Shown one piece after another: positions 1-6,320 of a stretch of DNA of 6,935 nt (position 1 is the first letter of the stretch; the number at the start of each line of letters is the position of its first letter). The position numbers and the translations under genes are program-made. Location: contig JAFTEP010000206.1 in the NCBI GenBank assembly GCA_017453605.1, positions 1 through 6,935 on the forward strand. The letters are read 5' to 3'. The notes under the pieces are model-generated. The model searched no databases and was not told the DNA's origin. It worked only from the letters and a program-made list of their open reading frames with translations. This DNA is from Clostridia bacterium (GTDB lineage: Bacteria > Bacillota > Clostridia > Oscillospirales > SIG627).

Positions 1-1
1 C

Positions 2-361
2 TCCACCCTCGGCTGCGACGCCGAGGGCAGGACCTTCAACATCAACGGCGACACTGCCGCCGCGCGCATCGCCGGCGCGCTCCGCGCTCAGAGGATGATC
101 CTGATGACCGACATCGCCGGCATCCTGCGGGACAAAAACGACCCCGCATCCCTCATCCCGGAGGTCACGGTCGCCGAGGCGAAGGCGCTGATAGAAAACG
201 GCACGGTCTCCGGCGGGATGATCCCGAAGGTGAACTGCTGCATCGACGCGCTGAAGGAAGGCGTCGAAAACGTGATAATCATGGACGGCAGGATCCCTCA
301 TTCCATTCTGATGGAGCTTCTCACCGACGAGGGCGCCGGAACGATGGTGAAAGGAAATTGA
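2..361 (+). CDS. argB: N-acetylglutamate kinase, C-terminal part (truncated by window start)
   Basis: ArgB phosphorylates N-acetyl-L-glutamate with ATP, the second step of arginine biosynthesis, in the cytoplasm. Only the last 119 residues are visible, against a usual length of about 290-300. The reading frame is open from base 2, so the true start lies outside the window. Family landmarks are in the right order: EGRTFNINGDTAA (visible residues 8-20, the conserved N-I-N-x-D substrate segment, here with Gly where Ala is common), the MILMTDIAGIL strand and turn (32-42), the SGGMIPKV motif (70-77) with its conserved Lys at 76, and the DGRIPHSILMELLTDEGAGTM tail. The stop is TGA at 359-361, six bases before argD, which supports one operon. 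Whether the enzyme is feedback-inhibited by arginine cannot be judged because the N-terminal helix is missing. The assignment rests on strong motif agreement plus the argD-argF context. Confidence 0.95.
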   Translation, partial: STLGCDAEGRTFNINGDTAAARIAGALRAQRMILMTDIAGILRDKNDPASLIPEVTVAEAKALIENGTVSGGMIPKVNCCIDALKEGVENVIIMDGRIPHSILMELLTDEGAGTMVKGN

Positions 362-367
362 TTTGAA

Positions 368-1552
368 ATGCTTGAAAAAAACGATATAAAATCTCTCGAC
401 AGACAGTTCGTCCTCCCGACCTACGCCCGCTTTGACGCCGAGCTCGTCGGCGGAAAGGGGAGCGAGCTTGTCGGCGCGGACGGGAAAAAGTATATTGATA
501 TGGGCTCCGGGATAGGCGTCAACATCTTCGGCGCCGCCGACCCGGAGTGGGTGAGCGCCGTCACCGCTCAGCTGGGACGGCTCCAGCACTCGTCCAATCT
601 CTACTACACCTCGCCCGGCGTCCTTCTGGCAAAGCTTCTGTGCGAAAAAACAGGCTTCGGCAAGGTGTTCTTTTCAAATTCCGGCGCGGAAGCCAACGAA
701 TGCGCCGTGAAAGCCGCGAGAAAATACGCCGCCGAAAAAAGAAATATCGCTTCTCCCGTGATCGCTACCCTTTCGGGCAGCTTCCACGGAAGGACGCTCA
801 CGACTCTCGCCGCCACCGGGCAGGACAAGTTCCACAAGGACTTTCAGCCCCTGACCCCTGGCTTCATACATATCGCCCCTAACGATCCCGAGGCGGCCGC
901 ATCTTTGGAAAAGATCCCGGACCTTGCCGCCGTGATGTTCGAGTGCGTGCAGGGCGAGGGCGGCGTGATCCCGCTCGAAAAGGATTTCGTCGCGGCTCTG
1001 GTCAGGCTTCGCGAGAAGACCGGCTGTCTTCTTATTTGCGACGAGGTACAGTGCGGCAACGGCAGGACCGGAACGCTCTACGCCTACGAGCATTTCGGCT
1101 TCATGCCCGACGTCGTCAGCACCGCGAAGGGGCTCGGCGGCGGTCTGCCGATCGGCGCGACTATGATGACGGACGAGGTCGCCTCGGTGTTTTCTCCGGG
1201 CGATCACGGCTCGACCTTCGGCGCGAATCCCGTCTGCTGCGCGGGTGCGCTCAACGTGATAAGCCGCATCGACGGGGCTCTTTTGAAGAGCGTGAGGGAA
1301 AAGAGCTCTAAGATCTTCTCGGCGCTGTCGGGCGCTCGCGGAGTGAAGAGCGTGAGCGGGATGGGCCTCATGATCGGCGTCGAGACCGAAAGAAAGGCGT
1401 CCGACATGCTCAAAGACTGCATGGAGGGCGGAGTTCTGTGTCTGACCGCGAAGACGAAGCTCAGACTGCTTCCGCCCCTGAACATCCCCGACGCGCTCCT
1501 TGACAGGGCGCTCGGAGTCATAATCGATTGCTGCGGGAGGGGAATATGCTGA
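368..1552 (+). CDS. argD: Acetylornithine aminotransferase
   Basis: A PLP-dependent class III aminotransferase of 394 residues, the normal length for ArgD. It converts N-acetylglutamate 5-semialdehyde to N-acetylornithine using glutamate as amino donor, in the cytoplasm. Visible landmarks are SNLYY (76-80), the cofactor-phosphate segment SNSGAEAN (103-110), GSFHGRT (137-143), the PLP-ring Asp in ICDEVQCGNGRTG (223-235), the Schiff-base lysine Lys254 in STAKGLGGGLPIGA (251-264), and GSTFGANP (281-288), where most homologues have GSTFGGNP. The start is ATG 368, with a modest AAGGAAA (351-357) inside the end of argB serving as ribosome site. It ends with TGA at 1550-1552 inside the first codons of argF (7-nt overlap), suggesting coupled translation. 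Ornithine or succinylornithine aminotransferases share the fold. The position between argB and argF makes ArgD the clear choice, although dual activity with succinyl-diaminopimelate is possible in this family. Confidence 0.95.
   Translation: MLEKNDIKSLDRQFVLPTYARFDAELVGGKGSELVGADGKKYIDMGSGIGVNIFGAADPEWVSAVTAQLGRLQHSSNLYYTSPGVLLAKLLCEKTGFGKVFFSNSGAEANECAVKAARKYAAEKRNIASPVIATLSGSFHGRTLTTLAATGQDKFHKDFQPLTPGFIHIAPNDPEAAASLEKIPDLAAVMFECVQGEGGVIPLEKDFVAALVRLREKTGCLLICDEVQCGNGRTGTLYAYEHFGFMPDVVSTAKGLGGGLPIGATMMTDEVASVFSPGDHGSTFGANPVCCAGALNVISRIDGALLKSVREKSSKIFSALSGARGVKSVSGMGLMIGVETERKASDMLKDCMEGGVLCLTAKTKLRLLPPLNIPDALLDRALGVIIDCCGRGIC
1535..1542 (+). promoter_or_regulatory. Ribosome binding site of argF (decides its start)
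   Basis: The purine block GGGAGGGG contains GGAGG at 1536-1540, five bases before ATG 1546. It lies inside the last codons of argD. It favours ATG 1546 over the in-frame TTG at 1528, which has no comparable site and would add six residues that the family does not have. Confidence 0.8.
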
Positions 1553-2532
1553 ACATCAGAAAGAAAAGCTTTTTGAAGCTGTTGGATTTCTCGACGGAAG
1601 AGATCACGGGGCTTTTGGATCTCGCCGCCGAACTCAAAGAAAAAAAGAAAACGGGCATCCCTCACAGGATGTTCGATTCAAAATCGATCGCCCTGATCTT
1701 TGAAAAGACCAGCACGCGCACTCGCTGCGCCTTCGAGGTCGCCGCCGCGGATCTGGGGATCCACCCGGTGTATCTCGATCCCTCGGGCTCTCAGATCGGC
1801 AAAAAAGAGAGCATCCCCGACACCGCCAGAGTGCTCGGCAGGATGTTCGACGCGATCGAATACCGCGGCTTCGCCCAGGAGACCGTGGAGGCGCTGGCAA
1901 AGTATTCCGGCGTCCCGGTCTACAACGGCCTGACAGACGAGTTCCACCCGACTCAGGTGCTCGCGGATCTTTTGACCGTAAGGGAAAGGTTCGGCTCTCT
2001 CGAGGGCAGAAAGCTCGTCTTCATGGGAGACGCCCGCTTCAATATGGCGAACTCCCTCATGGTCGGCTGCGCTAAGACGGGGATGGATTTTGTCGCCTGC
2101 GCTCCCGAGAAGTATTTCCCGTCGCCGGAGCTTATAAAGACCTGCCGTGATATCGCCTCGCAGACCGGAGCGACGCTGTCGTTTGAGACCGATCCCGAAA
2201 AGGCGGTCAAAGGGGCTCACGTAATCTACACGGACGTCTGGGTCTCGATGGGCGAGCCGGACGGCGTCTGGAAAGAGCGCATCGAGGATCTCAGCCCGTA
2301 CCGCGTCACTTCAAAACTCATGGATACAGCCGGGGATCAGTGCGTCTTCATGCACTGTCTGCCCGCTTTCCACGATCTCAAAACGACGATCGGAAAACAG
2401 ATCTACGACAAATTCGCCATCGACTGCATGGAGGTCACTGACGAAGTGTTCGAGAGCGCGCGCAGCGTCGTCTTCGACGAGGCGGAGAACCGCCTGCACA
2501 CGATAAAGGCGGTCATAGCCGCGACTTTATAA
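1546..2532 (+). CDS. argF: Ornithine carbamoyltransferase
   Basis: A 328-residue cytoplasmic OTCase. It transfers the carbamoyl group from carbamoyl phosphate to L-ornithine to give citrulline. The diagnostic motifs are all intact: the carbamoyl-phosphate loop STRTR (56-60) preceded by FEK, PSGSQIGKKES (79-89), DTARVLGRM (92-100), HPTQ (134-137), the ornithine-side segment DVWVSMGE (230-237), and the HCLP motif (270-273) with the conserved Cys271. The C-terminus EVTDEVFESA and ENRLHTIKAV is nearly identical to well-known enterobacterial OTCases from memory. The start was set at ATG 1546 because of the strong upstream GGAGG and agreement with family N-termini. It overlaps argD by 7 nt and is the last gene of the operon, followed by a strong hairpin. 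A catabolic role (ArcB) is possible for this fold, but the argB-argD neighbours point to biosynthesis. Confidence 0.96.
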   Translation: MLNIRKKSFLKLLDFSTEEITGLLDLAAELKEKKKTGIPHRMFDSKSIALIFEKTSTRTRCAFEVAAADLGIHPVYLDPSGSQIGKKESIPDTARVLGRMFDAIEYRGFAQETVEALAKYSGVPVYNGLTDEFHPTQVLADLLTVRERFGSLEGRKLVFMGDARFNMANSLMVGCAKTGMDFVACAPEKYFPSPELIKTCRDIASQTGATLSFETDPEKAVKGAHVIYTDVWVSMGEPDGVWKERIEDLSPYRVTSKLMDTAGDQCVFMHCLPAFHDLKTTIGKQIYDKFAIDCMEVTDEVFESARSVVFDEAENRLHTIKAVIAATL

Positions 2533-2544
2533 ACTCCAAAAAAA

Positions 2545-2562
2545 GAATAAGAATAAGAATAA
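2545..2562 (+). repeat. Three tandem copies of the hexamer GAATAA
   Basis: Three perfect GAATAA units lie between the argF stop and the terminator hairpin, forming an A-rich stretch. Read on the minus strand it gives a T-rich run just past the hairpin. No coding role; possibly simple slippage-derived repeat. Confidence 0.7.
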
Positions 2563-2598
2563 ACCCTGCCGCGGCGAGTTACCCGCGGCAGGGTTTTT
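2561..2598. terminator. Rho-independent terminator between convergent operons, possibly bidirectional
   Basis: A perfect 14-bp stem (2561-2574 with 2583-2596), mostly G/C, closes an 8-nt loop (2575-2582) and runs into TTTTT at 2594-2598. It lies 28 nt after the argF stop and 15 nt after the stop of the minus-strand lipoprotein operon. On the minus strand the stem is followed by an interrupted T-rich run, so it probably serves both operons; the plus direction is the more certain. Confidence 0.88.
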
Positions 2599-2613
2599 CG
2601 GTATGATTTGTTT

Positions 2614-3735
2614 TCAGTAAATCGTGTCGTGGCGGATGTAGTCTTCGATCTCGGGATTGAATTTTATGACGGGATCGTATTCGTCTATGATCTTCCGGGC
2701 TTTCTCGTTGTAGAGATCGCCGTAGATGCCGTATTTATATTTCCCGTCGCCGTAGAGCATCTCGTCGAGCACGCTCTCCATGGATTCGTCGGTGAGTTCG
2801 AGCCTCTTGATTATGTGATAGCCGTATGTCGACTCTATAGGCTCGGAGATCCCGTTTATCTCAAGTGCTTTCGTGCCCTCGTAGAACGACGTGACCATCG
2901 TTCCCTCGGTGAAGACGTATCCGTCGGGTTTGCTTTGCATTCCCGGATCCTCTCCGTATTCCTCGACGAGCTTGTCGAAGTCCTCTCCGGCGATCGCTTT
3001 TTTGTAGATCTCCTGAGCCTTCGCGAGAGTTTTGGCTTTTGCGGCGTCGTCAGCGCCCGTGGGGAATTTCACGAGGACGTGCTTGCAGCGCAGATAGTTT
3101 TTTTCAAAGTATTCCTTCAGGTCCTCGTCGCTCCAGCGCTCGGTGCCGGTGTATTTGTCGTAGAAGTAATAGAACAGCTTGCTCTGGACGTAGCGGTCCC
3201 CTCTTAAGACGCGCAGCGCTTCTTCGTCGATGTTCTGATCCTTGTAGAGCGCCGCCAGACCTTCCTCTTTGTAGTAGTCCTTGAAATCCTTCATCCAGTC
3301 CTCGACAGCCTTGAGCCCCTCCTCGTCGAGAACGATCCCGAGCGAGTCGGCGTACGCGGTCAGCGCGTGCTGGTATTTCAGATCCGAGATCACCAGGTCC
3401 AAAAGCGCCTTTTCGGTCTCGTCGTTCCAGTAGGTCGGCGTATCGGCGACGGTGACGCCGTCCTCGGTGTTGATTTTTTCGTTGATGTAGAAATATCTGA
3501 ATTCACTGTAGCCAACTGCGTAGTCGTCGAGCATCAGAACGTATTCCGGGACGGTCTCGCTCCCGTTGACGTACATGATCCCAACTGTCTGAGGATTGTC
3601 GTAGGTCTCGGGATCGTACCGGATGTCCGGGATCGAGCTTGTGGCGGCGGTCTGGGTCTGGCGTCTTGTGACCGTGCACGAGACCGTGCCGAGAAGCGTC
3701 AGAGCGGCGAGAGCGAGTGCGAGGAGTTTTTTCAT
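2614..3735 (-). CDS. PrsA-like lipoprotein with parvulin (PpiC-type) peptidyl-prolyl isomerase domain, copy 2
   Basis: A 373-residue predicted lipoprotein, probably an extracytoplasmic foldase that isomerises Xaa-Pro bonds in exported proteins. Residues 1-20 are a lipoprotein signal: MKK, a hydrophobic stretch, then TVSC with Cys20 as the likely lipidated residue. The Cys-adjacent triplet is not the ideal L-x-x form. Residues 60-215 are helix-rich and resemble the SurA/PrsA N-terminal chaperone region. The parvulin core spans roughly 216-313, opening with RCKHVLVKF (His219) and closing with YGYHIIKRL (His307), the two His positions typical of parvulins; between them are EDFDKLVEEYGEDPG and DGYVFTEGTMV. 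A tail of about 60 residues follows, ending IEDYIRHDTIY. AAAGGA lies 7 nt before the ATG. It is the last gene of the operon, 36 nt behind a paralogue with the same layout. Isomerase activity is inferred, and some such proteins act only as chaperones. Confidence 0.86.
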   Translation of the reverse strand: MKKLLALALAALTLLGTVSCTVTRRQTQTAATSSIPDIRYDPETYDNPQTVGIMYVNGSETVPEYVLMLDDYAVGYSEFRYFYINEKINTEDGVTVADTPTYWNDETEKALLDLVISDLKYQHALTAYADSLGIVLDEEGLKAVEDWMKDFKDYYKEEGLAALYKDQNIDEEALRVLRGDRYVQSKLFYYFYDKYTGTERWSDEDLKEYFEKNYLRCKHVLVKFPTGADDAAKAKTLAKAQEIYKKAIAGEDFDKLVEEYGEDPGMQSKPDGYVFTEGTMVTSFYEGTKALEINGISEPIESTYGYHIIKRLELTDESMESVLDEMLYGDGKYKYGIYGDLYNEKARKIIDEYDPVIKFNPEIEDYIRHDTIY

Positions 3736-3771
3736 TTTTTGATCCTTTGTCTGTTTATCTGTCCGGGCCGG

Positions 3772-4836
3772 TCATTTGATGAGACCGGGCTTTAAATATT
3801 CTTCGATCCTGGAGTTGTATCTGACTTTCGAAGAGTATCTGTTTCCGAGCTCTTTGTAGAACGTCTCGAAGTTTTCGGAGTACACTCCGGGTCTGAAACT
3901 GCCGTCCGCGGTCGTTTTGCCCCAGAGCACCGTCTCCTTGAGGGCGTTCATCTGCGCCTCGTCGGGTTCGAGCCTTCTTATGATGTGGACTCCCTCGTCG
4001 GTGACGACCGGCTGGGAGATCTCGCCGGGCTTGAGGGAGCTCGCGGCGTTCCAGAATTCGCTCACAACGTCGTCCTGAGTGAAGTAGTACCCGGTCGGAT
4101 AGTCCTTGTAGCCCTCGTCGGCGCTGTATTTCTCCATCGCGGCGGCAAAGCTCTCCTGAGCCTCCGCGAGCACGGTCTGCGCTTTGACGAGTGTCGCGGA
4201 GCAGGAATTGCGGTCCTCGCCGACTTCATAGTCGATGAGGATGTGCTCGGCGCAGATATACTTTGTCTTGAACATTTCCTTGTATTCCGCGTCGCTTAAA
4301 GCTCTGTCCCCGTTCTCGCCGAAAAGATATTCGTAGATCTTCTGGAAGAGCTTCTGCTCGGCTTCGAGACTGCGGTAGAGCTGGCGCGTGAGATAGAGGG
4401 TGTTCATCGACTTGTTGAACTCGTCCGTGCCGAGATTGTCGATGACTCTCGCTACAAGATCGTCGACCTCCTCCTCTTCGGCTTTCGTGAGTGTCAGTTT
4501 CTTTTCAGAGGCGTATTTTTTCAGCGCGTATTCTCTCAGAAGGGTGTCCTCCACCTCTTTTTTGACGGCGGCGACGTTTTCGGCGTTCCAGAACGCCGAA
4601 AGCTGATCTTCGGCGACGTTCTCCGTCATTCTGTCGCAGACGTTCAGAAACAGGTATCTGTATCTGTCGAATCCGACTTTTTCTCCGTCGATCTCGAGAA
4701 CGTATTCGGGAACGACCTGTTCGTCTCCGACGAGGACGTATCCTCCGGAGACCGAGACGAGCTCCTTGTTCTCGGAGCACGCGAAGAGCGCCGGAAGCAT
4801 CGCGGCGCAGAGGATGAGCGCGAGTAATCTTTTCAT
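3772..4836 (-). CDS. PrsA-like lipoprotein with parvulin (PpiC-type) peptidyl-prolyl isomerase domain, copy 1
   Basis: A 354-residue predicted lipoprotein, paralogous to the next gene. The signal peptide is MKRLLALILCAAMLPALFAC, with Cys20 the likely lipid attachment site. The two proteins share VPEYVL followed by an acidic turn and an aromatic Y/F-R-Y block (here residues 43-62), a helical chaperone-like region, a parvulin domain and a tail ending in an IEEYL-type motif. The parvulin segment is about 193-290: YICAEHILIDY (His198), YPTGYYFTQDDVV, LKPGEISQPVVTDEGVHIIRRLEP (His284). GEISQPV is the usual parvulin turn and fits the family better than copy 2 does. The likely role is folding of exported proteins at the membrane-wall interface. 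A GAGGG lies a few bases before the ATG, with a second AGAGG further up. It lies 42 nt behind the SGNH hydrolase gene with no hairpin between them, so co-transcription from the promoter at 6009-6037 is likely. Confidence 0.87.
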   Translation of the reverse strand: MKRLLALILCAAMLPALFACSENKELVSVSGGYVLVGDEQVVPEYVLEIDGEKVGFDRYRYLFLNVCDRMTENVAEDQLSAFWNAENVAAVKKEVEDTLLREYALKKYASEKKLTLTKAEEEEVDDLVARVIDNLGTDEFNKSMNTLYLTRQLYRSLEAEQKLFQKIYEYLFGENGDRALSDAEYKEMFKTKYICAEHILIDYEVGEDRNSCSATLVKAQTVLAEAQESFAAAMEKYSADEGYKDYPTGYYFTQDDVVSEFWNAASSLKPGEISQPVVTDEGVHIIRRLEPDEAQMNALKETVLWGKTTADGSFRPGVYSENFETFYKELGNRYSSKVRYNSRIEEYLKPGLIK

Positions 4837-4878
4837 AATCCCTCTTTATTCCTCTTTCGTGTCAAGGGTGATCTTCAG

Positions 4879-5949
4879 TCAGACGCCGTCTTTCCCGGTG
4901 ACCGTATGGATGATGAGCTGGGTGTGGATCCTCGCGAGAAAGTCGTTGGGGTGGTTGATGTTGTTGCCGCTCTGATCCGCGAAGCGCTTTCTCGAAAGGA
5001 TGTATTCGTGGAGGGAGGTCATATCCGCGGCGGCGCCGTCATAATTTGCGGCGAGGTTTTTGGAAGCCGCTCCGAAGAGGACCTGATTGCCGTAGAAGCC
5101 CTTGAACAGAGGATTGGCGATTGTAGTGCAGATCATAAGTATTTCGCAGTCGGGGTTGGCGCGGCGCGCCGCCTGAATAACGGAGCGGTTATACGCCATA
5201 TATCTGTCGGTGCCCTTCCTGCCGTCGTTCATCCCGAAGGCGAGAACGAAAAGATCCGCCTTGTACGGGACGACGCGCTCCTCGGCGTTTTCGGCGGCCC
5301 ATCTGCTCTCCTTGCCGCCGACGGCGGTGTTGGTGAGGATCACGTTCGCTTTCGGGTATCTCCTCCGGAGGATCTCGGCGACCGCCTCGGGGAATGTCGG
5401 GAGCATCGGCTCCACGTTCCAGAAGGAGCTGCTGCAGCAGCCGGTGGTGATGGAGTCGCCGAAGAAGTGCAGCCTGAGCGTCCCGCCGCTTTCTAAGATC
5501 GAAAGGCTGCGCCTGAAATGCCCGCTCTGATCCGGGATGTCCGGGCCCTTCCATTTATCCTTGTGGCGGTAGGTCACGAGCACCTGTCTTTTTGCCATGT
5601 GCTCGTCGTAGAGAACAAAACCTCCCGCGGCGCCCTCTTTGCACTTGTCGCTCTTTTCGGCGGGGAACATCGTCGCGTATCCGGTCAGCGGGATCCGCGA
5701 GCCGGGAGCGCGCGCGATCATGCCGTTTTCGACGGTGTAATCCTTTCCCTTTTCGTATTCGGTCTGAAAATCGCTCGATCTGACGCGGACGACCTCGGCT
5801 ATATCGTATAACATTCTCGCCGGCTCAACGAAGCCGTTTTCGTCCTCGACGAACGCGACGCTTTCGTCGTAGACGGTATCTCCCGTCCATACAGGGATTA
5901 TGCCCTCGTTGAAAAAGTATTTATCCGCGCTTATGCTCATCGGCTTCAT
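4879..5949 (-). CDS. SGNH/GDSL-type hydrolase (esterase-like) with N-terminal beta-rich domain
   Basis: A 356-residue protein (from ATG 5949) with the SGNH hydrolase blocks in its C-terminal part: block I GDSIT (164-168, nucleophile Ser166), block II AVGGKES (oxyanion Gly near 211), block III FGMND (238-242, Asn241), and block V NNINHPND with His333. The position three before that His, often Asp, is Asn330. Residues 1-155 look beta-rich (VYDESVAFVE, YTVENG, SRIPLTG), an architecture reminiscent of carbohydrate-esterase family 2, but this is only a resemblance. No signal peptide or membrane segment is visible, so it is probably cytoplasmic; the substrate is unknown, likely an O-acyl or acetyl ester on sugar. 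ATG 5949 was chosen because GAGG lies 8 nt upstream and the promoter would start RNA near 6002. The longer frames from TTG 6003 or ATG 5988 would begin at or just after that point and lack a good ribosome site. It is first in an operon with two foldase lipoproteins. Confidence 0.83.
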   Translation of the reverse strand: MKPMSISADKYFFNEGIIPVWTGDTVYDESVAFVEDENGFVEPARMLYDIAEVVRVRSSDFQTEYEKGKDYTVENGMIARAPGSRIPLTGYATMFPAEKSDKCKEGAAGGFVLYDEHMAKRQVLVTYRHKDKWKGPDIPDQSGHFRRSLSILESGGTLRLHFFGDSITTGCCSSSFWNVEPMLPTFPEAVAEILRRRYPKANVILTNTAVGGKESRWAAENAEERVVPYKADLFVLAFGMNDGRKGTDRYMAYNRSVIQAARRANPDCEILMICTTIANPLFKGFYGNQVLFGAASKNLAANYDGAAADMTSLHEYILSRKRFADQSGNNINHPNDFLARIHTQLIIHTVTGKDGV

Positions 5950-5956
5950 AAGTTTT

Positions 5957-5961
5957 TCCTC
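5957..5961 (-). promoter_or_regulatory. Ribosome binding site supporting ATG 5949
   Basis: On the minus strand AGAGG lies 7-8 bases before ATG 5949. Neither upstream in-frame start (5988, 6003) has a comparable purine block at the right distance, so this site decides the start of the SGNH hydrolase. Confidence 0.65.
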
Positions 5962-6008
5962 TTTTCCGTTCAGGTCAAAAACCGTCATAAAATATTCTGC
6001 CAATACGA

Positions 6009-6037
6009 ATTATACATCAACCTCTCGCCTTTGTCAA
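6009..6037 (-). promoter_or_regulatory. Perfect-consensus sigma-A (sigma-70) promoter of the SGNH hydrolase/foldase operon
   Basis: Read on the minus strand the sequence has TTGACA (6037-6032), exactly 17 bp, then TATAAT (6014-6009), with TG one base before the -10 box. Both hexamers match consensus fully. Transcription should begin near 6002, giving a leader of about 53 nt before ATG 5949. The match implies strong basal transcription unless a repressor acts; no clear operator was recognised. Confidence 0.88.
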
Positions 6038-6179
6038 GAAAAAAGCCTCCATTGAGCTTCATCTGCTCCGTCGGACGTTTTTTTGCCTGAAACTGCCCGG
6101 TTTTTATGGCAGATATTGTATTATCCTGACGCCGGACACAAAATGTTGCGCAAAGTTTTCTAAAATCGAGTCAAAACTC

Positions 6180-6208
6180 TTGACCTGCGGGACGTTTTGT
6201 ATTAAAAT
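6180..6208 (+). promoter_or_regulatory. Sigma-A type promoter of the V/A-type ATPase operon
   Basis: TTGACC (6180-6185), a 17-bp spacer and TAAAAT (6203-6208) differ from consensus by one base in each hexamer. Transcription should begin near 6215, leaving a leader of about 120 nt before the first ATPase gene. A short inverted repeat, GTCAA (6170-6174) with TTGAC (6180-6184), overlaps the -35 box and might be an operator, though five-base arms can occur by chance. Confidence 0.75.
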
Positions 6209-6227
6209 AGAATGAATAAAGAAAAAT

Positions 6228-6297
6228 CGGCGGAAAACCTTCGGGATCTTATTCTTCTGCGATCCGTTGCGGAACCGAAACAGAGGTTTTCCCGCCG
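6228..6297 (+). promoter_or_regulatory. Large hairpin in the 5' leader of the ATPase operon (candidate cis-regulatory RNA)
   Basis: Bases 6228-6240 pair with 6284-6297 in a 13-bp stem interrupted only by one bulged C (6291), enclosing 43 nt. Inside, GGATC (6244-6248) pairs with GATCC (6261-6265) around a 12-nt loop whose TTATTC (6249-6254) is complementary to GAATAA (6214-6219) just ahead of the main stem, so a pseudoknot is conceivable. No T-run follows, so it is not an intrinsic terminator, and it ends 24 nt before the ribosome site. I cannot match it to a named riboswitch. It could be a ligand sensor, a protein-binding site or an mRNA stabiliser; the stem is seen, the function is inferred. 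Confidence 0.6.
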
Positions 6298-6320
6298 TCA
6301 GAGACAAGCAGGAAAATCAT

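Noticed and set aside
674..1207. A 177-codon open frame on the minus strand inside argD.
   Set aside because: It is antisense to a fully conserved gene, Arg/His-rich from GC-biased codons read backwards, and has no recognisable motif.
1528..1545. TTG 1528 as the start of argF.
   Set aside because: ATG 1546 has GGAGG five bases upstream and matches the family N-terminus; the TTG lacks such a site.
1678..2220. A 180-codon open frame on the minus strand inside argF.
   Set aside because: It is a shadow of a well-conserved enzyme with all motifs intact on the plus strand.
2608..3207. A 199-codon plus-strand frame across the second foldase gene.
   Set aside because: It is antisense to a lipoprotein with clear signal peptide and parvulin motifs; the apparent hydrophobicity mirrors acidic and Lys codons read in reverse.
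4906..5496. A 196-codon plus-strand frame across the SGNH hydrolase.
   Set aside because: The minus strand carries all SGNH blocks in order; the plus frame has only low-complexity Val/Gly/Glu composition.
5950..6003. Upstream starts TTG 6003 or ATG 5988 for the SGNH hydrolase.
   Set aside because: The perfect promoter places the RNA start near 6002, leaving TTG 6003 untranscribed or at the very end and ATG 5988 with about 14 nt and no ribosome site. ATG 5949 has a well-spaced GAGG.
6054..6112. Possible terminators around the T-runs at 6079 and 6101.
   Set aside because: The adjacent stems are only 4-5 bp (GAGC/GCTC and CTGCC/GGCAG), with the T-run misplaced or inside the loop.
6104..6307. 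A 67-codon minus-strand frame in the divergent intergenic region.
   Set aside because: It lacks a ribosome site, reads through the plus-strand promoter and leader hairpin, and its A/T-rich composition gives Phe/Lys-rich residues without any motif.
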